NCBI RefSeq assembly: GCF_014384785.1
Contig: NZ_JACRSU010000003.1
Coordinates: 248,001 to 312,000, forward strand
Source: Congzhengia minquanensis
Lineage (GTDB): Bacteria; Bacillota; Clostridia; UBA1381; UBA9506
Length of the DNA: 64,000 bases
Direction: 5' to 3'
Positions 52,962 to 62,279 of the stretch are shown here, piece after piece. A program made the position numbers and the translations under genes. The notes below the pieces were generated by a model. That model saw only the letters and a program-made list of their open reading frames with translations. It made no database searches and was not told the DNA's origin. Each line of letters starts with the position of its first letter. Within the stretch, counting starts at the first letter, position 1.

Positions 52962-55388
52962 ATGAAAAGGGTCATTTCACTGTCATTGACGCTGGCTGTA
53001 ATATTTTCTTTAGTAGGTATTTTGCCGGCGGAAGCAAAGCTTTATGCGGATTATCCATTTGTTTATGAGCCGTTTGAGGAAGATAATCTTGCAAACCAGC
53101 AGGTTGAAGGGTTAATATCCAGCGGCGGCGGAACTTCCTTTAAATGGTCGGCAGACGGCGCCGGCGGAAGCAAGGGAAGCATAAGTGTTACAGAAACGGG
53201 AAATTATTCCCATATGCACTTTCCGATAAATAGTACCAGCATGATGATAGGGCAGAAAATTCGTTATTCCTGCTGGATTAAACCGGTAGATATTGATTTC
53301 AACAATAAAAAAGTTGACTTTTATATCTACGGGAGTAGCGAAAAAGGAACAACAGGCTGGAATACGGCCTCGGTTAGCAACGTTGCTTTAAAACAGGGTG
53401 AATGGGCATATGTTCAAACTGAAAAGGTTTGGGACGGCTCTTTGTATAACAACAATGCGGTAGCGACAGAGGGAAGTATGAATTTCAGCTGTGATTTAAC
53501 AAAAAATATGCACATTGAAATTCGTGTCGGTAGCGGTGAAACTGCAAAAGAGGTGCCGAAGGACTCGGGAAAAACATCTCTGACCTATCTGCTTGACGAT
53601 GTGATTGTAGAGCCGGTTAATGATAAAAGCGAAAGTGCCTCAACCTCAGAAAATGGGTTATATAAAGGCAGCGCTTTGGATGAACAGGCAGACACTTCTG
53701 CATGGCAGAAAGAAGGCACCGGGCCGGTACTGGAAATGGCAAACGAAAAGGGACCAGATGGTTCGCCCAATTATATGATTGTTCGCGGTCCTGACAGCGG
53801 AGAAAAAGTCTGGATGGAAATCAAACAGAAGGTTGCTGTAGAAAGTAACCATCTTTATAAAGTAAAGTTTTGGGCAAAAATTAATTCAGCTGATAAAGGC
53901 GGTTTTTGGTTCCTGGGCTGGACAGGCGCAAACAAGCTTGATTTTCCGCAATATGCAGGGCGGTCTGATACTTCTGCGCTGACGAAAGAGTGGAAATATT
54001 TCGAGTTTTATATGTTTGCCGACCACAAGGCTGTTGAAAAACAGACAGTAAACTGGGGCATCCGTTTCTTTGATACGCCGGCGAATCAGCATATCACGCA
54101 TGCAAATGCAAGCTATTCTATAGACTCTTTTGACATTGTAGATATGGGTGTTGTTGCAAACGGCGATTTTGAAACCTCCAGTCTTCCTGAGGGAGTTTAT
54201 TTTAAAGAGGGCAAGGCAAATACAGATTATTATAAGCAATCGGCTGTTCCGTTCTGGTTTGAAAACGGAGCGAAAGTAACACAGTCGAATGAAGTAAGGC
54301 CGATCAGCACATATCCGGAAGGTGAAACGGCATATTCTACAAAATCCATGTTGGTTAATACAACATCGCAGGGTGGGTATGCATTTCAGCCAATTAATAT
54401 AGCAAACCAAGTGCAGTATAAAATTTCGTTTTGGGCAAAGGGAAATAATTTAGCTGAGAATCAGCCCATTCAGCTTCGGCTTGACCGAACGGTTGACAGC
54501 AAGGAAGCAATGGATGCCTATGAGGTACCAGACGAAGAAATTTTAGACGAGGGCGCTGTGCTTACCAATGATTGGGAAAAGTATGAATTCATTTATTCGC
54601 CTGATTTTACGGCAGATGTAAAGCCGGCATCTAATGTTATACCGAGGCTGCCGTATCTGAATTTGGTTGTGGGAGAAAACGCAGCAGGAATCAGCTACTT
54701 TTTAGACGATTTAAAAATTGAGGAATATGATCCGAATTCTGACCCTGATGCTGACAAATATCAATTCCCTTACGCAAAGGACGTTTCGTTTTCCGGCGAC
54801 GAAGCAGCGGGAACAACAATGACGGTGGATTATGAATTTGTTAGTGACCGAAAGGAATGCATGGAGGGCGGTTCTGTTGTCCGTCTTTTAAAAAAGGCTG
54901 GTGACGGCTGGGTTACGCTTGCTATGAATGAAACAAATTGGACAAATGCAGAAATTGACATACCAAATGATGCAGCTGGCTGTGATATTAAAATTGAGTT
55001 TGTTCCCATTGATGAAGACGGGTTATTTGGTACCGTTTATTCCTATGAAATTCATAACGTTAAAAAGGCGTTTGACGTAACACCCTCGTTTACAAAATGG
55101 GACGAAACAACCGGCGAGATTGCAACGTCGACACATATTGAGAACAACTCGTATTCGCTGGGTGAACAGTACATGGTGTTAATTCTGGCCCAGTATGATA
55201 AAAACGGCGCGATGGTTCGGGTTGATTCAAAGCCGGTTAAGGTGAATGTTGGCTTTTCAGAGAACGTTGCGTTCAGCACAGTTGCGGCGGCAGATGCGAA
55301 AAGTGCATGCATGTTTGTGTGGAGCGGCACAACAATCGAAGATGCCGGCGAACGGGTATATTCCGACAGTGTAAGCTATACAAAATGA
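52962..55388 (+). CDS. Secreted multi-module carbohydrate-binding-like protein, paralogue
   Basis: 808 residues from ATG 52962, preceded by GGGAGGGG; the frame is open 25 codons upstream through the palindrome, without a site. Signal peptide 'VISLSLTLAVIFSLVGILPAEA'. Three jelly-roll modules ('IRYSCWIKP', 'YKVKFWAKIN', 'YKISFWAKGN'), an Ig-like domain, and the same C-terminal module ('SACMFVWSGTTIEDAGE') as the upstream protein. No catalytic motif is seen. The two copies are clearly related along their length (for example 'DYPFVYEPFEEDN' and 'DYPYIYLDFEDQD' at the N-terminus) but have diverged, so the duplication is not recent. Confidence 0.7.
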   Translation: MKRVISLSLTLAVIFSLVGILPAEAKLYADYPFVYEPFEEDNLANQQVEGLISSGGGTSFKWSADGAGGSKGSISVTETGNYSHMHFPINSTSMMIGQKIRYSCWIKPVDIDFNNKKVDFYIYGSSEKGTTGWNTASVSNVALKQGEWAYVQTEKVWDGSLYNNNAVATEGSMNFSCDLTKNMHIEIRVGSGETAKEVPKDSGKTSLTYLLDDVIVEPVNDKSESASTSENGLYKGSALDEQADTSAWQKEGTGPVLEMANEKGPDGSPNYMIVRGPDSGEKVWMEIKQKVAVESNHLYKVKFWAKINSADKGGFWFLGWTGANKLDFPQYAGRSDTSALTKEWKYFEFYMFADHKAVEKQTVNWGIRFFDTPANQHITHANASYSIDSFDIVDMGVVANGDFETSSLPEGVYFKEGKANTDYYKQSAVPFWFENGAKVTQSNEVRPISTYPEGETAYSTKSMLVNTTSQGGYAFQPINIANQVQYKISFWAKGNNLAENQPIQLRLDRTVDSKEAMDAYEVPDEEILDEGAVLTNDWEKYEFIYSPDFTADVKPASNVIPRLPYLNLVVGENAAGISYFLDDLKIEEYDPNSDPDADKYQFPYAKDVSFSGDEAAGTTMTVDYEFVSDRKECMEGGSVVRLLKKAGDGWVTLAMNETNWTNAEIDIPNDAAGCDIKIEFVPIDEDGLFGTVYSYEIHNVKKAFDVTPSFTKWDETTGEIATSTHIENNSYSLGEQYMVLILAQYDKNGAMVRVDSKPVKVNVGFSENVAFSTVAAADAKSACMFVWSGTTIEDAGERVYSDSVSYTK

Positions 55389-55395
55389 TATAAAA

Positions 55396-55426
55396 ATGAT
55401 AGCTGCAGTTCTACTGCAGCTATCAT
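55396..55426. repeat. Perfect hairpin ATGATAGCTGCAG...
   Basis: A 13-base inverted repeat with loop TTCTA, eight bases after a stop codon. No T run follows, so a weak terminator or RNA-processing site is possible. Confidence 0.6.
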
Positions 55427-55502
55427 CAGCTAAGGCACATTGTGTCTAAAAAACTAAATTTTCCGTGTGCGGCATGCACACACTTTAGAGGAGGAACACG
55501 AA

Positions 55503-57542
55503 ATGAAAAAACTTTTATCTCTGATATTGACGGTCATGCTGATATCTGTTATGGTGGCGTTTTCCATTCCCGCAAGCGCAGAAGGAATTTTTGAAGACCC
55601 GAGCAATATCAATATTGTGTATCTGGGCGGCTCCATCACTGCCGGCGCCGGCGCCGGTGGAGGACAAAACTGGGTGGATATAACAGGAAAATACTTTTCT
55701 AAAACATTTGGCGAGAATAATGTGCACAACCACAACGTTGGCGTCGGCGGAACGGGCTCAGAGTATGGACTTTTGAGGCTAAAGCGCGACGTAATTGATA
55801 AAAACCCTGATATGGTGTTCATTGAATTTGCTGTAAACGACGGAGGTAGGGATACTACAAGATATTTAGAGAGCATGGTTTTAAGCCTGCAGAAGCTTGA
55901 AAAGGTGCCCTATATCTGCTTTGTATATACGACCAACCGGACGCTGAATGTCAACCAGACATATCAGCGCGCAGTTGCAGATTACTATGGTTTGGCGCAG
56001 ATTGATTTCCAGGCAAGAATGACACAGGAATTGAAGGATAATCCGAAAAACACCATGGAAACTTATCTTGGCGACAGCGTTCACCCCAACGCTACCGGAT
56101 ATGCAGTCTATGGCGACGAGGTTACAAAATGCCTTGCTACCGGCAAGTATTATACGAAGCCAAAAGTCATGGATAAAAAGTATAATTCAAAGAGCTTGTT
56201 CGTAAATACCACTTTCACACCGGCAGCCGATTATGTTACAACAAATGGCTGGCAAAAATCGGGTAATTTTGTGACAACCTTTGAGGATGTTGGCGCTGCA
56301 GGCCAGAAGCTGCACTTTGACTTCACAGGAAATGTACTTGCAATTGAACACAGACTGCACAAAAACGGCGGTATGTATAAAGTGATTATTGACGGTAAAA
56401 CAATGGCTACAGTCAGTGACTACTACAAAGACAACGGCGGCCAGTTGGTTCTGGGTTATTCCAATTTTGATTTGGGCCAGGGAAAACATACGCTTGACAT
56501 TGAAGTGACAGACCAAAAGGATAACGCCAGCGGCGGCTATATGGTTGGACTGTATAACATTATAACAAACGAAAATCCCGATTACGATTCAACGAAAGTC
56601 GATGTAAATTTTAACGATGGCGACACCTCTGCAATTGCAGACATTGGCGTGACGCCTTCGCCCGACTGGGAGTGGGACGGCACTGTGGGAGCAGACGGTA
56701 TCAAAGGCGCATTAAAGGTTACCACTGCCACAGGAACATATGGCTCGTCCACCGGCGTAGCCTTTAATGTCAGCGGACTGGAAAAGGGCAGAAGCTATCA
56801 TCTGTCCGCTAAAGTTAAGCTGGATTCCATAGAAAAGCTTGTGACAGACAGCGCGACGTTTATTTTCAGACTTGATGGGGTAGATGAATCCGGTAACCCC
56901 ACCGGGAAAAACGCATTAGTAAAGGTGGATGCCCCCAATGCCGGGCTGAATAACAAAGAGTTTACAGAAGTTCAAGCAGAATTTACGTTTGACGGAACAG
57001 GTGTATTAACTTCAAACAAGCCTACGCTTTGCAACAGCGATGGCTCCTTTGAAGTTCGTGTTGGAAGTGACAAGCTTGAGGAAACAACAGGTTCCCGTGA
57101 CACTGCACTAGTTTATTATATTGACGATATTAAAATGATACCCGGAAAAAAGACCTCCGGCGACCCGTCAAATCCTGATCAGCCGTCAACAGATGAAATT
57201 AAAATATTGGTTGACGGTATAGAGGTTCAGGCAGACGTTCCGCCTGTAATTGTTGATGACAGAACGCTGGTTCCATTCCGTGCAATCTTTGAAGCATTGG
57301 GCGCAGACGTAGAATGGGAGGCAGAAACCAGAACGGCAAAGGGGGCCAGAGATGGCATTGCCGTTGCAATTCAAATTGATAATAAAATTATGAAAATCAA
57401 TGGGGAAGATTTTGAACTTGATGTACCTGCTCAAATTATTGACGACCGGACAATGGTTCCCGTTCGGGCGATTTCAGAAAGTTTCAACGCTAAAGTTGAG
57501 TGGGTTCCTGAAACAAGAACTGTAATTGTTACAACAAAGTAA
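55503..57542 (+). CDS. Secreted SGNH/GDSL esterase with binding module and stalk domain
   Basis: 679 residues from ATG 55503 (GAGGAGG upstream). After a signal peptide, residues 30-205 form an SGNH hydrolase: 'YLGGSITAGAGAGGG' (nucleophile Ser near 44), 'GVGGTGSEY', 'EFAVNDGGRD' and 'DSVHPNATGY' with the catalytic Asp/His near 190. A beta-sandwich domain follows (215-350), then a jelly-roll module (360-550) and a C-terminal copper-amine-oxidase-like stalk domain (565-679: 'DDRTLVPFRAIFEALGADVEW', 'DDRTMVPVRAISESFNAKVEW'), used to fix proteins at the cell surface. Acetylesterases of this kind deacetylate pectin or xylan. The GDSL motif has Gly in place of Asp, as in many of these esterases. 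Companion of the esterase at 1.9 kb. Confidence 0.85.
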   Translation: MKKLLSLILTVMLISVMVAFSIPASAEGIFEDPSNINIVYLGGSITAGAGAGGGQNWVDITGKYFSKTFGENNVHNHNVGVGGTGSEYGLLRLKRDVIDKNPDMVFIEFAVNDGGRDTTRYLESMVLSLQKLEKVPYICFVYTTNRTLNVNQTYQRAVADYYGLAQIDFQARMTQELKDNPKNTMETYLGDSVHPNATGYAVYGDEVTKCLATGKYYTKPKVMDKKYNSKSLFVNTTFTPAADYVTTNGWQKSGNFVTTFEDVGAAGQKLHFDFTGNVLAIEHRLHKNGGMYKVIIDGKTMATVSDYYKDNGGQLVLGYSNFDLGQGKHTLDIEVTDQKDNASGGYMVGLYNIITNENPDYDSTKVDVNFNDGDTSAIADIGVTPSPDWEWDGTVGADGIKGALKVTTATGTYGSSTGVAFNVSGLEKGRSYHLSAKVKLDSIEKLVTDSATFIFRLDGVDESGNPTGKNALVKVDAPNAGLNNKEFTEVQAEFTFDGTGVLTSNKPTLCNSDGSFEVRVGSDKLEETTGSRDTALVYYIDDIKMIPGKKTSGDPSNPDQPSTDEIKILVDGIEVQADVPPVIVDDRTLVPFRAIFEALGADVEWEAETRTAKGARDGIAVAIQIDNKIMKINGEDFELDVPAQIIDDRTMVPVRAISESFNAKVEWVPETRTVIVTTK

Positions 57543-58110
57543 TATCCTTGTGAAACCATTTTTTCAATTTCAGCGGTAGGGTACATTTTGATAGTCTGCC
57601 GCTGATTTTGATTTTGGTAAAGTTGCATAAACCAGAGTGAAAAGGGTATATGGCAAAACAAACCAAATTTTGTGAAGTTGTCAGCAGAAAAAATTAGAAT
57701 ATTTGTATAACTTGTACGTATATATGAATAAAATATAACTTTAAAACGAATAAAATGAAGGAATGATGAACAAAGTACCAGTGAAAAATAACAAATGTAA
57801 GAATTTTTCATGGTTAATATTTACACGTATGAGTACATTTTACCAAAAAAAAGAGAAAAAATTATAAAAATAGTACAAAAAAATGAAAAAAACTATTGCA
57901 CTTTGGGTACAACTTGTGGTAGAATAAGATATGCTTAAAAATGAGCACATAAAGTGTTTCACATGTGTGCAGATTTTTAAGGTTTATAGCAGAAAAACTG
58001 TAAAGTTTGCTTTCGTTTAAAGTTAACTGACAACTTTGCAACAGGCAGAACTTTTCTTTTTATTACAGTTTTTCTATTTTTAGAACTTATGGTAGAGGAG
58101 TGGGTTTTCT
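57543..58110 (+). promoter_or_regulatory. AT-rich intergenic region: promoter and leader of the importer
   Basis: No gene seen in these 568 bases. A promoter reads TTGCAC (57896-57901), 18 bases, TAGAAT (57920-57925). In the leader, AGAAAAACTGTAA (57991-58003) is the exact complement of TTACAGTTTTTCT (58063-58075), so the mRNA can form a 13-base stem enclosing 59 bases, inside which AAAGTT and AACTTT make a smaller stem. The region upstream (57543-57890) is AT-rich without visible structure. Confidence 0.55.
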
Positions 58111-59073
58111 TTGAAAAAGTCAGTAGCAGTAGAAAGCAGTGCTTACTTGCCGAAAAAAACATCATTGTTCAAAGAGTTTAAAAGACACTATGCTTTGCTC
58201 ATTATGTTGATTCCCGGTGTTATTGCATTGCTCTTGTTTGCCTATAAGCCTATGTACGGTTTGTTAATCGCATTTAAAGATTACAAATTTAAACTTGGCA
58301 TATGGGGCAGCCCGTGGGCTGATCAGAATGGTATGGCGCATTTTATCAGGATGTTCAGCGGCGGAGATTTTATAAAAGTATTGAGAAATACGGTTGTCAT
58401 CAGCTTTTTAAAGCTTATATGCGGTTTCCCGGCACCGATCATTTTGGCGCTTCTGCTGAATGAGATGCGCGGAAAGGTTTATAAGCGAATTGTTCAGACA
58501 CTTACATATTTACCTCACTTTTTCTCATGGGTTGTACTTGGCGGTATTTTAAAGATGGTGTTTGCTACCGTCGGCCCAATCAACATGGTTTTACAGAACC
58601 TGGGACTGAACGAACCGATTCCGTTTTTCGGAAACAACACGGCGTTCCTCTGGCTCATTGTCGGAACTGCGGTTTGGCAGGGATTAGGCTGGGGTGCTAT
58701 CATTTACATGGCGGCACTTTCCGGTGTAGACGAATCGCTCTACGAAGCTGCTTATATCGACGGCGCCAGCAGATGGAAGCAAGTTTGGCATATCAGTCTT
58801 CCCACCATTATGGGCACGGTTACAACAGTTTTCATCATGAACCTCGGTCAGGTATTAAATGCCGGATTCGATCAGATATACAACATGTACAATGTTATGG
58901 TGTACGAGTCTTCCGATATTCTTGACACATATTCATTGCGTCTTTTGCAGGACGGTCGTTATGAAATTGGTACGGCGCTTGGCTTGTTTAAGTCTTTGGT
59001 GGGCATGGCGTTTGTACTTGGCTCAAACTGGATTGTTAAGGTGCTCAGCCATGACGAATACGGTATTTTATAA
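58111..59073 (+). CDS. lplB: Sugar ABC transporter permease, LplB type
   Basis: 320 residues, six membrane segments. The EAA loop typical of sugar permeases is present as 'EAAYIDGASRWKQVWHISLPTI' near 215. Features such as 'RHYALLIMLIPGVIALLLFAYKPMYGLLIAFKDY' at the N-terminus are diagnostic of the LplB/YteP family, permeases for complex oligosaccharides such as pectin products. TTG start at 58111 after GAGGAG. It is the first of a three-gene importer with a leader containing a long stem. Confidence 0.9.
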   Translation: MKKSVAVESSAYLPKKTSLFKEFKRHYALLIMLIPGVIALLLFAYKPMYGLLIAFKDYKFKLGIWGSPWADQNGMAHFIRMFSGGDFIKVLRNTVVISFLKLICGFPAPIILALLLNEMRGKVYKRIVQTLTYLPHFFSWVVLGGILKMVFATVGPINMVLQNLGLNEPIPFFGNNTAFLWLIVGTAVWQGLGWGAIIYMAALSGVDESLYEAAYIDGASRWKQVWHISLPTIMGTVTTVFIMNLGQVLNAGFDQIYNMYNVMVYESSDILDTYSLRLLQDGRYEIGTALGLFKSLVGMAFVLGSNWIVKVLSHDEYGIL

Positions 59074-59091
59074 GGGAGGGTTTATGTTAAG

Positions 59092-59979
59092 ATGATACAA
59101 CGTACAAGAGGCGAAAAGATATTTAACGTTTTTAACTACATTATACTTACCTTGTTCGCTTTCACAACACTATATCCGTTTTTATACACGCTTTCCATAT
59201 CGCTTAGTACAAAGGCGGAAGCAGAGTCACTTGGTCTGCATATCCTTCCGAATTTTCAGAAAATCACAATTGACCCATATAAAATGGTGTTCAAAAATGC
59301 AGAAATTTGGAATGCATATAAATACACCTTGTTTAGAACAATCGTAGGAACGGTTCTGTCGCTGTTAGTAACCTGCTTTTATGGTTATGCGTTGTCAAGA
59401 CCACGCCTGCCGATGAAAAGATTTTTTGTAATATTCATTATGTTCACAATGCTTTTCTCTGGCGGTCAGATTCCTACATACTTAAATATTAAATCGTTAG
59501 GCCTTATTAACAACATTTGGGTATATGTTCTGCCTTTATTAATTACAGCTTATAACGTAATTGTATCCAGATCGTTCTTTGCCTCGTTGCCAGAGAGCTT
59601 AAATGAATCGGCGAAAATAGACGGCGCGGGAGAGTTCCGAATTTTCTTCCAAATTATCGTGCCGCTATCAAAGCCGATTATTATGACGCTTGCTCTGTGG
59701 AACGCAGTTGCACACTGGAACGAGTGGTTCAGCGGCATGATGTATATTACAGATTCGCGGAAGATTGTCGTTCAGAATTACATTCAGCGTATTGTCAATG
59801 AAGGTAATACAAACTTGATATCGGACGTTAATGCTTCTGCGCAGGATCAAATTGAAGTAACAGGAAAAACCATTCAGTCGGCATCTATCATTGTTTCTAT
59901 CCTGCCGATTTTGCTGTTCTATCCTTTCGTACAGAAGTACTTTGTAAAGGGTGTAACACTTGGCGCTGTTAAAGGCTAA
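59092..59979 (+). CDS. Sugar ABC transporter permease, YtcP type
   Basis: 295 residues, six membrane segments, with the EAA loop 'ESAKIDGAGEFRIFFQIIVPLS' near 180. The N-terminus 'RGEKIFNVFNYIILTLFAFTTLYPFLYTLSISLS' fits YtcP/CUT1-type partners of LplB. ATG 59092 lies rather far (13-14 bases) after GGGAGGG; a three-codon frame (ATG TTA AGA TGA) starting at 59084 ends on this ATG. Confidence 0.92.
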   Translation: MIQRTRGEKIFNVFNYIILTLFAFTTLYPFLYTLSISLSTKAEAESLGLHILPNFQKITIDPYKMVFKNAEIWNAYKYTLFRTIVGTVLSLLVTCFYGYALSRPRLPMKRFFVIFIMFTMLFSGGQIPTYLNIKSLGLINNIWVYVLPLLITAYNVIVSRSFFASLPESLNESAKIDGAGEFRIFFQIIVPLSKPIIMTLALWNAVAHWNEWFSGMMYITDSRKIVVQNYIQRIVNEGNTNLISDVNASAQDQIEVTGKTIQSASIIVSILPILLFYPFVQKYFVKGVTLGAVKG

Positions 59980-60039
59980 TGTCATGGATAGGCATTAGAT
60001 TTTACATTTTTATCAAACAAAATTAAGGAGGGCTATTTC

Positions 60040-61650
60040 ATGAAAATGAAAAAACTACTTAGCGTGTCAATTGCAGCTGTTATGACTGTTGGCATGCTGG
60101 CAGGCTGCGGCGGCGATAAATCATCGACCAGTTCTGAAAACTATCAGGACAATGATGAAAAACTAACGCTGAAGTGGCTTGGTTATCCCAGAAACCCCGG
60201 AGCTGAAGAAGGAACAATTCCGGAAAAGGCAATTGAGGAGAAATTCAACGTAGAAATTCAGCCTTTATTCTACGAAGAAAACAAGTATCAGGATAAAAAG
60301 GTTATGCTTATGGCCGGTGGAGAAATTCCTGACCTGATTTATGAACTGGATCCGCTCCATGTTTTTAACGATGTTGATCAGGACTTTGTTGTAGAAGTTC
60401 CTTACGACACAATCAAACAGTATGCTCCGCAGTATTTTGATTATATCACCGACTACGCGCCGGCAGCTTGGATTTATTCCAGATATCAGGACAAAAACTG
60501 GGGCGTTCCGAACGTAAACCACAGTCATATGCTTTCTAAAACAGCAGCATACCGCAAGGACTGGCTGGACAAATTTAATTTAGACGTTCCGAAAACGTTA
60601 GATGATATGCATACCGCACTTTACCAGTTTGCGAACGGCGATCCTGACGGAAACGGCAAGAAGGATACATACGGTATTTCTGTAGGCTCTACGCATTATC
60701 AGAGCTATTTCTCCGAAATTTTCGGTGCATATGGCTGCCTTCCTTTCGACTGGCAGGAGGTTGACGGTAAAATCGTTTACGGCGGTTTGACGGACGAATG
60801 TAAAGAAGCTCTGAAAACCCTTGCTACATGGTATTCCGAAGGCATCATTCACCCTGACTTTGTTTTAGGCCAGGCTGATGCAGACAAATGGAATTCCGGA
60901 ACATTGGGTTACATGACGACACAGTACAATGACCCGAATGACAAAAATGCTATTCAGAACACAGTGAAAGAAAACAACCCGAAAGCACAGGTTGCTATTG
61001 GCTTCCTGCCCACAGGTCCTGATGGCAAGAGCGGTACACGTGCATGGGGCAGAGCTTGCCACGTAGTGTCTTTTGGTAACACAGAAGGACATGGCGCTAA
61101 AGTTCCGCGTATGCTGAAAATCTTCGAAGGTATGTTTACTGATTTTGACTTCTATACCACATTAAAAATTGGTAACGAAGGCGAATCATGGGAGAAAGCA
61201 CCTGAAGATACAACAAAGGCAAACAACTTTGTTATGCTGCCTGGGTATGGCGCTGAAACAGCGGACGAAACAAGAATTGCCGGCTTAAGCAGTGACTTTG
61301 CTGGTCCGGGAATGTTCACACCTGTTGCAACAACCTATGAAAACTATGCATCTACAAGATCTGATGCTTGGAATGCATGGGCAAAAGAATGGACGGATGA
61401 GAAATATTCTTTGACAGACTACTTCTTTAAGGTTGACGTTGTTCCGTCTTCTGCTGATTACATCATCGACCTCAGAACAAAGCAGATGTCAATCATGAGC
61501 GAAATCATTCAGGGTGTTAAATCAATTGATGCTTACTCTGAATTTGAAAAGATTTGGGAAAGCGGCGGCGGTCAGGTTCTGACCAAAGAAGCAAACGAAC
61601 TCAAAGACGAATTGCATGATGTTTATGCTGAAATTGGTGTAAAACAGTAA
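60040..61650 (+). CDS. Extracellular solute-binding lipoprotein of the importer (LipO type)
   Basis: 536 residues. Lipobox 'MLAGCGGDKS' near residue 24 anchors it to the membrane outer face. The rest follows the large family-1 binding proteins paired with LplB/YtcP ('NPGAEEGTIPEKAIEEKFNVEI', 'VNHSHMLSKTAAYRKDWLDKFNLDVP', 'DPDGNGKKDTYGI', and 'IIQGVKSIDAYSEFEKIWESGGGQVLTKEANE' at the C-terminus). It would bind oligosaccharides released by the surface enzymes. ATG after AAGGAGGG. No ATPase gene is in the window; these transporters usually borrow a shared MsmX/UgpC-type ATPase. Confidence 0.93.
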   Translation: MKMKKLLSVSIAAVMTVGMLAGCGGDKSSTSSENYQDNDEKLTLKWLGYPRNPGAEEGTIPEKAIEEKFNVEIQPLFYEENKYQDKKVMLMAGGEIPDLIYELDPLHVFNDVDQDFVVEVPYDTIKQYAPQYFDYITDYAPAAWIYSRYQDKNWGVPNVNHSHMLSKTAAYRKDWLDKFNLDVPKTLDDMHTALYQFANGDPDGNGKKDTYGISVGSTHYQSYFSEIFGAYGCLPFDWQEVDGKIVYGGLTDECKEALKTLATWYSEGIIHPDFVLGQADADKWNSGTLGYMTTQYNDPNDKNAIQNTVKENNPKAQVAIGFLPTGPDGKSGTRAWGRACHVVSFGNTEGHGAKVPRMLKIFEGMFTDFDFYTTLKIGNEGESWEKAPEDTTKANNFVMLPGYGAETADETRIAGLSSDFAGPGMFTPVATTYENYASTRSDAWNAWAKEWTDEKYSLTDYFFKVDVVPSSADYIIDLRTKQMSIMSEIIQGVKSIDAYSEFEKIWESGGGQVLTKEANELKDELHDVYAEIGVKQ

Positions 61651-61663
61651 ATTAAACTTTTTG

Positions 61664-61697
61664 CGGCTGTGCTTATATTAAGCACAGCCGTTTCTTT
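61664..61697 (+). terminator. Terminator of the importer operon
   Basis: CGGCTGTGCTTA and TAAGCACAGCCG form a perfect 12-base stem with a three-base loop, followed by TTTCTTT. Confidence 0.9.
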
Positions 61698-61717
61698 AAA
61701 TCGCAAAGGGTGAATCT

Positions 61718-62236
61718 ATGAAACATATCAAACAAAAAAAGCGGCCACTCGTTTTCCTTCTCATAGTTGTTTCAGGCCTATTGTTTTCCAGTTGTGGCAA
61801 AGAGATGAACAACGGTGAAATTTACAATGCTTCATTTCAGGAGCAAATGGCAACGCTTTATGAAGCTAAAACCCCGTATGTTGGAAATGCATCAGCTGTT
61901 GGTGAGGTGATAGAACTGTTGCCATTTGTTAAAAATGGCGAACGAAATGGTATGGAACTTCAAACCGAAGCAGAGCCTTATGGCATTACACTTCAATACA
62001 AGGATTTATCAAGAATACCGGAAATGGAACTAAAGGGAAACGCCTATTTAATGTTTTGTGTGATTGAAAATTTAGGGCAGGTAACATTCAACGACCAGAC
62101 GGGCAAAACCTCTGTTCAGTTCCTGCGCGGTGATGTTTTTGAATATGGAAACACAGCAGAGTTCTTTGCTGAAAATAAGGAGCAATTTATTTCATTTGCA
62201 AATCGGTTGAATGATGAGATTTTAAAAACAGAATAA
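61718..62236 (+). CDS. DUF4825-like lipoprotein
   Basis: 172 residues. Signal with lipobox 'GLLFSSCGKE' near residue 25. 'YEAKTPYVGNASAVGEVIELLPF' and 'GMELQTEAEPYGITLQYKDL' match the pattern of the DUF4825 domain, an extracellular domain of unknown role found in lipoproteins and in BlaR1-like sensors of Firmicutes. ATG 61718 has only AAAGGGTG upstream. It comes after the terminator of the importer, so it may be read on its own; no promoter could be fixed. Confidence 0.65.
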   Translation: MKHIKQKKRPLVFLLIVVSGLLFSSCGKEMNNGEIYNASFQEQMATLYEAKTPYVGNASAVGEVIELLPFVKNGERNGMELQTEAEPYGITLQYKDLSRIPEMELKGNAYLMFCVIENLGQVTFNDQTGKTSVQFLRGDVFEYGNTAEFFAENKEQFISFANRLNDEILKTE

Positions 62237-62245
62237 TTGAAAAAT

Positions 62246-62277
62246 AAAAAAGCCGACCCATCGGGTCGGCTTTTATG
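62246..62277. terminator. Bidirectional terminator between the lipoprotein gene and uppP
   Basis: AAAAAGCCGACCC and GGGTCGGCTTTT form a stem with a three-base loop; T run on both sides of the convergent genes. Confidence 0.9.
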
Positions 62278-62279
62278 CG

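Noticed and set aside
53886..54410. 174-codon minus-strand frame inside the binding-module protein
   Set aside because: Composition typical of an antisense frame; the plus-strand protein matches its paralogue here.
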